Shown one piece after another: positions 55,559-64,000 of a DNA stretch of 64,000 nt. The stretch is from Terebella lapidaria. Taxonomy: Eukaryota > Annelida > Polychaeta > Terebellida > Terebellidae. How positions within the stretch are numbered: position 1 is the stretch's first letter; each line of letters opens with the position of its first letter. Under the pieces are notes generated by a model. It was not told the origin of the DNA and searched no databases. It worked only from the letters and a program-made list of their open reading frames with translations. Both the position numbers and the translations under genes were made by a program. The stretch spans positions 42,208,157-42,272,156 of the forward strand of contig OX424562.1 of assembly GCA_949152475.1 (NCBI GenBank), read 5' to 3'.

Positions 55559-55865
55559 CTGGAACATAACAATCCTGTAAACTGAATTCAGCATATCACA
55601 GTTCATGGTCATAGATCGTACAATTTATTTATTTTGAACAAACAATAAACTGCTTCTTGAACAATAAACACAATAATCTGCTTCTTCCAGATTCATAACA
55701 TGCCATTCCAAATGGCATGTGTTTTTACTTTCACCCAGAACAACATTGTTGTCAATGAAGTGAGTCCAAAATACTTATAGCACAGTTGTACGTATGTACT
55801 ATGTGTGTTCTATTTGAACTAGGATCACACAAGTTGTGTAGGCCGAGCTCTCGTGAAAATGTCAT

Positions 55866-56129
55866 CTACAGATGAAAAGTTTTCACGTGGTCCTTGAGGG
55901 TTGCTTTATATCGGAACTCTTTGTAGCAAATGGAGCACTTGAATTCCTTTACGCCTGTATGCCAGGAGATGTGTCCCCGTAACTGAGTCGTGGACATGAA
56001 GCCCTTGCTGCAATGCGAGCAGTAGTAGGGATACTCTCCTCTGTGACGAGCCTCGTGAATACTCAGATACTTCTTGCTTTGACACTCTTTCTGGCAGACA
56101 GAGCACGTATACCGCTCCCCAGCAACCGT
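55866..56129 (-). CDS. C2H2 zinc-finger terminal exon 2
   Basis: 264 bp; acceptor TTTTGCAG before ACGGTTGCT (phase 0), TAG stop. Finger 1 CSVCQKECQSKKYLSIH (S,K,Y,I; Phe replaced by Cys), finger 2 YYCSHCSKGFMSTTQLRGH (S,T,Q,G), finger 3 FKCSICYKEFRYKATLKDH (Y,A,T,D). AATAAA complements at 55624-55633, about 235 bp past the stop. Confidence 0.87.
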   Translation of the reverse strand, partial: TVAGERYTCSVCQKECQSKKYLSIHEARHRGEYPYYCSHCSKGFMSTTQLRGHISWHTGVKEFKCSICYKEFRYKATLKDHVKTFHL

Positions 56130-57559
56130 CTGCAAAACATCAGCAATACTCACAATCTGTCAAGCATGTGTACTCATAGGAAACATGCAAATGTTGATGT
56201 ACATGTCTAAGAAACATTGAAAAGAATGGTTATACCACTGCGACAAACTGAATAACTTCCTTGACATACCGAGGAATGAATGAATGAATGAATGAGCAAC
56301 ACTCAGCATCCGCATTTCAGCCAAAACACAACACACAAAACAACATTTAAAAACAATCAAATCTATGTCCAAGCAGGCCAATATTGTGGCCCAGATGTAT
56401 ATATTGACTGGAGACAACTCCTAGAAATGACATATTTGCAGGGAACACAAGGGAATTTTCCCAAGGAGCTTACTACACGGCAATTGGAAGGTCCCCCCCC
56501 CCCCCTCATGAACAGCACATGCCAAGATTTGATCGCCTCGACAGCTAACTGCATGACATACGCGATTAGCAATTATGCCTGAGAACACATGCACCGAATA
56601 TTAGTGTAAAGTCGAAACAGTGATGAATGTTCTGTGTCGACGGACATTTCAGACCTGTATCCTTTTAACTTGCTTAGCCTGGATTCTCTCAAGGGACGCT
56701 TTTTTATTACATTTTTGTTGTTAAACAAACTCCAAGTCCTGGATAAGAAACTGCAAGTGTGTCATCACTGATGCTGGTATCAGGTCATAAACAACATGAC
56801 AACATAATTAACGTAGTCCGCTACAAACAGTGAGGTATCGAAGAGTTAAAATTTAAAAGTCATTTTTTAAATATTATCTATTCAAAATGACATATTTTAT
56901 AGAGTAAATGATCAGCATCCTAATACTGAAAAGAAAACACCGTGCTCGTTTCTTTTACATTTTCGATCGAAATCACACACATTTACCTAAAATGACATGA
57001 ATTATGGCATTTTTGCACATTTTTTCGTCCATATTCACATCTTGCATCTTGCATCGAGTTTTCCATGCGAACGGACACGGTGACCCCCTATTTTCTTTTC
57101 AGTTTCAAGATGCTGAACAGTTACTCTATAAAATATATCATTTGGAAGCTCTAGATTATGTTGACACAGTTATTTATTTCTAAAAACTCTTTGATCACCT
57201 CTCTCACTGTTTGGAGCGGACTACCTTAAGGTGAATTTCACATAAAAGAATAAAATATTGGCAATTCTGACGAACAAGGGGGCTTGCGCCATCCCTGCCG
57301 GAACGTTTTTGTCATGACGGAAATATATACAGGACGGAAATACAGCGGCTGCCAAGTGGAAGTCAAGAATATGCAGAACATATTACCCATCTTGTGACAT
57401 CGAAAGTGGGTTAGGGTGCCCCGTTCATTAAAGACACCATTGATCACGTGCATGAGCTCGGGAAACTCCTTGATGGATCTGGCCAGCACAAGCACTTCTA
57501 CCTGCATCTTCATGATGACAATACAGGAAAAGAATCCCTCACACGTTAGAAGCCCATCT
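56130..57559. other. intron-like DNA, no gene recognised
   Basis: Contains a short (GAAT)n microsatellite (about 56274-56294) and a 10-base poly-C run near 56492-56503. No domain-bearing frame. Confidence 0.4.
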
Positions 57560-58065
57560 GTCCTACACGATAGTTGACACGTGCCTCAGCTGTTACCACA
57601 GCCTTGGACACATATGAAGATGTTCTCAATTCCTTGCAGGAAGCGGCTGTTTTGGAACAAACACGGGTTCTGAGCGAACGGGATATATACATGCCTGTCT
57701 TCTGGAAAGTGTGTTTAGGATTGCTCGAGTCTCTGTCCATCTTGAACTGTTTGGAAATTCTGCACAATTCTGAAGTCAACGTTTCAGGAATGTTGGAGAC
57801 CGTCAAAATCATGAGCGGTGAGCTCAAGACACTGTGATCTGTTGAGAAGTTCTTGAAGACATACAAAGCAGCCAAGGCAAAGATCACAGATTCTGACCTC
57901 AGTCCACTTGCACTACCCCGACAAAGAAAGAGTCCCGAAAGAACAAGGACAAATTATTTCGTCTCATTGGACCTCGCCAGGTACCAAGAGCTGAGAGTTT
58001 TGCTACTGAATGGCACAACATCAGTGGAGATTCCATCATTAAAAAGTACCAAGAACTGAAAGGAA
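57560..58065 (+). pseudogene. possible hAT-like transposase relic
   Basis: Two plus-strand frames (57574-57837 and 57853-58059) join around one stop. They read as helical, with SERDIYMPVFWKVCLGLLESL, VKIMSGELKTL and LALPRQRK near the end; an LPR(QRK)-type motif before an aromatic segment occurs in the C-terminal region of some hAT and ZMYM transposases. No catalytic residue was found. Weak assignment. Confidence 0.25.
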
Positions 58066-59190
58066 ATCAGAGATCTTTCTACAGAAACCACCATTCTGCA
58101 TTGACACTGGAAGGACACAGGTTGATTCTCCAAGACATGGAACCCTTCGTTCGACTATGTTCCCACAAGTGGAGCGAATGCTGTATTTGCTACTAGTATC
58201 TACTGCCAGTTCGTGCGTAGCGTAAAGATCTTCCAAAGCCATACGACGAATTAAATCATGGCTGCGCTCCACTATGACACAAACGCGTATAAAAAGCATG
58301 TCATGGTGTGTCATGTCCACCGTAAAAAAAAACTCTTGAGCTATCCACTATCAACTGATCACTGAAGATGTTCCTCATCTCGAGGTGTTTGGGAAAACCT
58401 CAATTTTTTTTCAATTTTTCTAGAGTTTTTCTGTGTTGAGTTCACTTGCCTAGTCTGTTTTAGTTGCATATATTTGTAGCTAATTAAATCACCAGTATTG
58501 TCCTTCTGTATCTTTTTTGTATATTATCCATGTACATATGTACATCATCACATCTTCAAATTATACAGACTTGTTCACTCCTCTAGATTTTAATCAATAA
58601 TACTATCCAAGTTAGAATTGCCCAGTCATTTCATCTGGCGTTATTGATGACTATGTTGTTATGAAATGCGGATGTCTACATATATACATGTATATTCAGA
58701 CCGGCCACGGGCCCACCTGCTTGTATTCTAAGCTATGAACCAGAACATCACAATGACTCGTTCATTACATTGGTATGTGTGTACTATGTGCAGACTCTGT
58801 CTCAAACTTACTGTTTGTTTATCAGTACAACCATATATATACATGGTATGTAATGTTTTTTTATGTACTATTATCAGAGTGGTGATATATTGGCACTCAA
58901 TCATGCATAATATAGTGTTCATTACAACTATCATTGATTGACTATTATCATAGAATTATTTTGAGTTAATTCACTTATTTATATATCTAAATTTGTAAAT
59001 TGTGATATAGGGCCAGTGCAATTATCTGAAGTCAGGTGATGGTATCTGGGTAAACACGTCCATGCCCGAGACACACTGTTCATCAGCTACCGTCTCCTGA
59101 TTTGGGTGCTTGGTTCAAAATATTCTACTAAAAATTACTGCAAATGAATGACAATAGGTACAAAACCGTCGAAAAATACTAGTACATTCC
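58066..59190. other. intron-like DNA, no gene recognised
   Basis: AT-rich, no domain-bearing frame or repeat seen. Confidence 0.35.
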
Positions 59191-59634
59191 TTTAAAGTGA
59201 TATTGGCAGGAAAACTATTTTTTCTAAATTTTTTCTAAATCAATTACATATGTGCCTGTGGTCTCAGAAAAATAGGTTACAAAACAAACTATGCTTGATC
59301 AGATGGATAAATCAAGCATATGACAGTACTAGCAGCCACTTTTCTTCTGTTTTGTGCGCCACTCAGAGTTACCTTCGACTTAACCTATTTCACACTCGAT
59401 TGGTTCGACCATATACGAGTAAGCTTGAATCGCACTGCATCAAGGGATGCAAAGCACCGGGAATGGCGGTAATGTAAACAAACTCAAAATATCTCCAACA
59501 GAAACTCGCAACGAAATCGATTAGAAAGGGGCGTCCGTTTGAACATACAAGTGTAGATATATAGCTGTCATATTTTCTTCGTTCGACAGAAAGGTATGGA
59601 AAAATCGATAACTTACTGCCAATATCACTTTGAA
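59191..59634. mobile_element. MITE-like element with 19-bp inverted ends
   Basis: TTTAAAGTGATATTGGCAG at the left and TTCAAAGTGATATTGGCAG as complement of the right end (18 of 19 alike), 444 bp apart. Interior without recognised coding. The target-site duplication is unclear. Confidence 0.6.
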
Positions 59635-60375
59635 TAAACTCGAATATCTCTGCTTCTCAAATTGTCAACGTATCAGAATATCCATGATTACTAAAGCAGG
59701 ACTGTGTCTCTGTTTCACAGTTCGCAATTTCGCGTTTTGAAAATATAGAATGTTTCAGCGAAGGCAGCGAATATGGAGCAAAGTTTATTTGTTATTGTGT
59801 GTTTAAATAAAACATAATTTGATGTGTGGTCGAATTTTGAATCGTCTATGTCTGGTTAATGTCATCTTTCATTTAACCTGTTAGGCAGCTCTGTTGCACA
59901 TGGTGACATTTAGTGCCGTTGACCATTTGGTTGCATACTTTTAGTTTAAACCTATTTATTTTGATTGGAATGTACAAAACATATTTATTTTGATTGGATT
60001 GTACAAAATATTATGTATCATATATTTCTTGGGTATAATTGGTAGGCCAAAATTAAAATTTATTCTTGGTTCAGGACTGGTTACTAAGCATTTCTTATTT
60101 ACCATAGGTGTGTGTAAACATAGATCTGTGTGAAATAATGAACATAGACGTATATCTGTATATATTTTATATAAAAGGCATGATTTTAGTAGAGTTTTTT
60201 TTTCCAGAGAATCGTCGTCACTGTTGTTACAGCCATCATATTCATGATTGAATAAACCAACGTGTTACTTTCGGTTGATATTTGAATCTAACAACTTTGA
60301 ATGTCACATGCAACGAAAACTTTCTTACTCCCACAATCACTAAAGCTTGCTGACAAATTTATCCAGTGGAATGGA
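59635..60375. other. intron-like DNA, no gene recognised
   Basis: AT-rich with a short direct repeat TATTTATTTTGATTGGA(A/T)TGTAC at about 59955-60005. No gene evidence. Confidence 0.35.
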
Positions 60376-60645
60376 TTATTGGGTGTCGTGTGGAATAGTG
60401 CCTACATGTTGGGCCTTTACGTGGTTTTTGAGTTGTGCTTTGTATCTGAACTCCTTGCCACAAACAGGACATTTAAACTCCTTGACGCCAGTGTGCCAGG
60501 ACATGTGCCCGCGGAGGTGGCTTGTTGACATGAAGCCTTTTCCACACTGTTCACAACTGTAAGGATAAACTCCTCGGTGCCAGGCTTCGTGTTCTCTCAA
60601 GGTGTACTGGTTCCGACAGTTCTTGCTGCATATTGAGCATACATG
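60376..60645 (-). CDS. C2H2 zinc-finger terminal exon 1 (nearest to 5' end)
   Basis: 270 bp; acceptor CCAATTGCAG before CATGTATGC (phase 0), TAA stop. Finger 1 CSICSKNCRNQYTLREH (N,Y,T,E; Phe replaced by Cys), finger 2 YSCEQCGKGFMSTSHLRGH (S,S,H,G), finger 3 FKCPVCGKEFRYKAQLKNH (Y,A,Q,N). Linkers HRGVYPYSC and HTGVKEF. First exon of the array in transcription order within the window; shared 5' exons are expected at higher coordinates. No nearby AATAAA recognised. Confidence 0.85.
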   Translation of the reverse strand, partial: HVCSICSKNCRNQYTLREHEAWHRGVYPYSCEQCGKGFMSTSHLRGHMSWHTGVKEFKCPVCGKEFRYKAQLKNHVKAQHVGTIPHDTQ

Positions 60646-61536
60646 CTGCAATTGGAACAAAACATATTCTTTGTACATAAGTTCGAAGTATGATAAACAG
60701 TTTGACATACACATACTCGCAACCACTTGAGAGGTTCAATATCATAAGCATGTCACTCTTTTGCTCATTATTCAACATAAAAGTAATGCTATAATGGGTA
60801 ATGAAACTAGCAGCCCATCACATGAGAACTTCCGAGCTGAAAACAATCAGCCCAAGGGCTAGGAATATAAACTGAAAAACTGTGGTGTTAGGTCCAATAG
60901 TCGAAGTTTTCCCACTGGAACGAATCCTCCCGACATATAAATGTCATTGGAGGTCGAATTCAAGGTCATCGCTCAAATCGCCATATATAACATCCCATTT
61001 GAATGTGCCGATACTTAATAAAACATTCTAGATGTCATGATACATATATCTCATACAATGGAAGAAAGGGTGACAAAAGTTATCTTTTTTCAGAAATTTC
61101 GGGAAATGTTTCGTTCTGGGAAAAAAAAATGCTTCAAAACAAAAAGCAACTTGATCTTGGATGAAAAATTTGGAATGATGAAACTTTGTATTCTTTTTTG
61201 GTTGGCAAAACACTCATTGCAAAGCAAAAAGAATCTTTAGCCAACCTGTCAAAACAAAATTGTGTGAACAGGCTTTGAGAAAATGGCACTGTAATAGTTT
61301 TATTTTGATAATACATGTTTCGTAGATTTGTTTCATCATTTAATCGATCACATTGGTAAAGATTGCTAGCCAGGGCCGGAACAGATTTGGGTCAACAGTC
61401 AGTCTTAAATTAATGTACTTGTTTGTTAGGATTTTTCACATTCCTTAGCGGGTCAGATGCCATTTGGCCTGACCGATGCTGACTCACATTGACCCAGATC
61501 TGGACTGCCTTGGACATGGGTGTATCGGCCCAGATT
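60646..61536. other. no gene recognised
   Basis: AT-rich. Minus- and plus-strand frames near 61030-61316 mirror each other and carry no domain. Confidence 0.35.
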
Positions 61537-61548
61537 CTATAAAAGAGG
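61537..61548 (+). promoter_or_regulatory. candidate TATA box
   Basis: TATAAAAGAGGC in a locally GC-richer region, about 950 bp before the kinase-like frame. It could be that gene's promoter or part of an unrecognised LTR. No transcript evidence. Confidence 0.3.
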
Positions 61549-61820
61549 CTGTGCCGCACACATCTGGGCTTTCCTATTGTTGTTCTGGCCCGGAGGAGCC
61601 AGGTCGACAGTTGTGCTGTCGACTCCTACAAAATTTAGTCAAACATATACATTATCTTTTCACAATATATTTGGAAGTTCTCATATTTGGGACATCAACA
61701 ACACTGTGCGAACAAGACACGCATATACATAAAGGACTCCTCGTAATTGTTGGCCAGGACTGTATATACTGAGTTTTGTGGCACCTCTCCCTTGGCGACT
61801 ACTTACACCGAAACAAACGC

Positions 61821-62240
61821 AGTCAGTGACGTCCAGTGACAGGAAGGAGTAGCGGACCTATCCCGAACACAATCAGTGCCATCCAGAAGTGCTGACCACT
61901 GACAGGAGGGAGAAGCGGACCTATCCCGAACACAATCAGTGCCGTCCACGAGTGCTGACCACTGACAGGAGGGAGAAGAGGACCTATCCTGAACACAATC
62001 AGTGCCGTCCACGAGTGCTGACCACTGACAGGAGGGAGAAGAGGACCTATCCTGAACGCAATTGGTGCCGTCCACGAGTGCTGACCACTGACAGGAGGGA
62101 GAAGCGGACCTATCCCGAACACAATCAGTGCCGTCCACGAGTGCTGACCACTGACAGGAGGGAGAAGAGGACCTATCCTGAACGCAATTGGTGCCGTCCA
62201 GGAGTGCTGACCACTGACAGGAGGGAGAAGAGGACCTTTT
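61821..62240. repeat. 63-bp minisatellite, about 6.6 units
   Basis: Unit begins CCGTCCACGAGTGCTGACCA and is 63 bp long, with variants at a few positions (CGGACC or AGGACC, CACAATCAGT or CGCAATTGGT). 63 is divisible by three, so several frames stay open on both strands, the minus one giving a 21-residue Cys/Ser-rich repeat (DGTDCVRDRS). Whether any frame is translated is unknown. Confidence 0.92.
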
Positions 62241-62491
62241 CTGAGCTCAAAAGACACGCCGTCTCCGCACAATCACAGCCTTGTGCTACGTCTAACTACA
62301 CGGGTCGCTGACATCCAGAAGAATATCCTCGATGCCATAAGGAGGATCTTCGCCATAAAATTGATCTGCCAAGGAAACGCAGATGTACGGCAGACATCAG
62401 ATCCATGAAGTCAAACATACAATAACTTTTCGTTGGTAATGAAGGTAGCTGGCTGTCTACCAAAGAGATCTTTGATACATATGATCATGAT

Positions 62492-64000
62492 ATGGGGAGC
62501 TTGAAAGCAACATCGTCATGCAATATGTGCAGAGACTGTTCAACGTTAGGAAAAATTGCCAAACAACATCAGAGTGGACGCATCAACATTGCCAAACAAC
62601 ATCGGAGTGGACGCATCAACACCGCCAAACAACATCAGAGTGGACGCATCAACATCGCAAAACAACATCAGAGTGGACGCATCACATCGCTAAACAACAT
62701 CAGAGTGGACGCATCAACACCGCCAAACAACATCACAGTGGACGTATCAACACCGCCAAACAACATCAGAGTGGACGCATCAACATCGCCAAACAACATC
62801 ACAGTGGACGCATCAACACCGCCAAACAACATCAGAGTGGACGCATCAACATTGCCAAACAACATCAGAGTGGACGCATCAACACTGCAAAACAACATCA
62901 GAGTGGACGCATCAACATTGCCAAACAACATCAGAGTGGACGCATCAACACCGCCAAACAACGTCAGAGTGGACGCATCAACATCGCCAAACAACATCAG
63001 AGTGGACGTATCAACACCGCCAAACAACATCAGAGTGGACGCATCAACATCGCCAAACAACATCACAGTGGACACATCAACACCGCCAAACAACATCAGA
63101 GTGGACACATCAACACCGCCAAACAACATCAGAGTGGACGCATCAACACTGCCAAACAACGTCAGAGTGGATGCATCAACACCGCCAAACAACATCACAG
63201 TGGACGCATCAACACTGCCAAACAACATCAGAGTGGACGCATCAACACTGCCAAACAACGTCAGAGTGGACGCATCAACACTGCCAAACAACATCAGAGT
63301 GGACGCATCAACACTGCCAAACAACGTCAGAGTGGACGCATCAACACCGCCAAACAACATCAGAGTGGACGCATCAACATCACGAAACAATGTCAACGAT
63401 GACGTGTCACTGTCACCAAAGAACTTCATCATATCAGACGATTCATTTGTTGGACAAATGGTTAAACTCTGTGAAGGTGGATTTGGTAAAATTTATAAAG
63501 TGGGGTATAGGTTCAAGAGCAACAAGGTAATTCTTGAATGGGTAAGACAAATGAGAGCCCACGACATCGAATGTGGAGCCCAAATACTTCTCTTGCTGTT
63601 GAAATGTCTATACACACCTTACTTGATTGGTTATAATACAACCAAAAAATTGTAATAGAGCATTTGGATTGTCACGATTTAGTGAAAGCAGTGACAAATC
63701 ATAACAAATAGGTACTGGCAGGAAATGTAAAATTTGTCAATGTATATGTAAAGCCATCATAGATATTCATGGATTTAATGTTCTACACAATGATTTGCAT
63801 TGCAGCAATGTCATGTTGCACAGCTCAGGGAAGGGCTTCAATTTTTTGTTAGTAGATTTCAGGAAAAGTTGTCTGGTTGATGATGCATCTACACTTGACA
63901 TACCACTGGAAAACAAAACACAGTGGTTGAAGGAGTATCCGTGGATCGATCCTAGAATGATATCGATCTGTGTTCCTAGAATGATGATGATCTGTGTTGG
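62492..64000 (+). pseudogene. protein-kinase-like gene with repeat N-terminus (partial, frameshifted)
   Basis: ATG 62492, an 11-residue repeat region (25 units), a short linker, then kinase motifs: Gly-rich loop GGFGKIYKV (about 63476-63502), an alphaC-like MRAHDIECGAQI, catalytic loop HNDLHCSNVML (about 63786-63818) and the metal-binding block LLVDFRKS (about 63846-63869). HRD is HND and DFG is DFR. The first frame ends at 63655; the kinase text continues in another frame after an A6 run (63646-63651) and changes again near 63700, so it is either a pseudogene or has indel errors in homopolymers. The C-lobe lies beyond the window. HNDLHxxNV kinases form large families in molluscs, from memory. 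Confidence 0.55.
62558..63390. repeat. 33-bp minisatellite, about 25 units
   Basis: Unit CAACATCAGAGTGGACGCAT plus 13 bases (33 bp). Units vary at few positions (CAGAG/CACAG, ACC/ATC/ACT/ATT, CGC/CGT/CAC). All three plus frames and one minus frame stay open because 33 is a multiple of three. One unit near 62680 lacks one A, which moves the reading frame from the AKQHQSGRIN phase to the NNIRVDAST phase that runs into the kinase-like part. Confidence 0.95.

Noticed and set aside
58728-58941. Overlapping ORFs on both strands
   Set aside because: Mirror-image frames in AT-rich DNA with no motif.
62558-63390. Regular repeat array resembling a CRISPR array
   Set aside because: Repeats abut with no unique spacers, the setting is eukaryotic, and there are no cas genes; it is a 33-bp minisatellite.
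62668-63432. Long minus-strand ORF over the 33-bp array, and a second plus frame
   Set aside because: Any frame stays open when a stop-free unit divisible by three repeats; only the frame entering the kinase-like motifs has support.

Overview
The window reads as a stretch of a lophotrochozoan, most likely molluscan, nuclear genome. It is intron-rich and repeat-dense, and has a single-exon Toll-like receptor, many nested retroelements, C2H2 zinc-finger exons bounded by splice acceptors, and minisatellites. Nothing in it looks prokaryotic (no operons, no tightly packed ORFs). The species assignment is inference; I see no marker that fixes it.

Layout. 0.3-1.0 kb: relic of a Harbinger-type transposase. 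1.5-4.1 kb (minus strand): an intact single-exon Toll-like receptor gene, the clearest complete host gene. 4.1-8.2 kb: mostly unannotatable DNA, a hairpin repeat and a Penelope-like reverse-transcriptase relic. 8.3-16.1 kb: broken copies of a transposase-like repeat gene (called family A here), a hAT-type MITE, a second inverted copy of the hairpin repeat, and an OTU-protease-like gene whose exon is split by a ~1 kb LINE insertion. 16.3-28.1 kb: a Gypsy (Ty3) relic into which a second, nearly complete but inactivated 9 kb env-bearing Gypsy element (17094-26083) has inserted. 25.4-35.4 kb: two tandem ~5 kb segmental duplicates, each made of Gypsy LTR, env relic and family A. 36.3-60.6 kb (minus strand): eight dispersed exons, each with a phase-0 splice acceptor, up to three C2H2 zinc fingers and a stop codon, resembling the alternative 3' exon arrays of BTB genes such as Drosophila lola. 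Their introns hold a gag-only LTR element (39.6-47.2 kb), LINE copies, another LTR and a decayed Gypsy. 61.8-64.0 kb: a 63-bp minisatellite, then a 33-bp minisatellite reading in frame into a protein-kinase-like domain that runs off the window.

How it fits together. The host signal consists of the receptor gene, the zinc-finger exon array, the OTU-like gene and the kinase-like gene; most of the rest is mobile DNA. One LINE family ending in a (GAA/TTC)n microsatellite recurs about 13 times, from 48-bp stubs to a ~1.4 kb RNase H-bearing copy, often with 13-15 bp target-site duplications. These duplications let the order of insertions be read: Gypsy into Gypsy relic, LINE stub into the Gypsy 5' LTR, LINE into the OTU exon, LINE into the gag-only LTR element. 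The best candidate for something new is the zinc-finger exon array, where the scaffold residues are fixed while the DNA-contact positions vary between exons.
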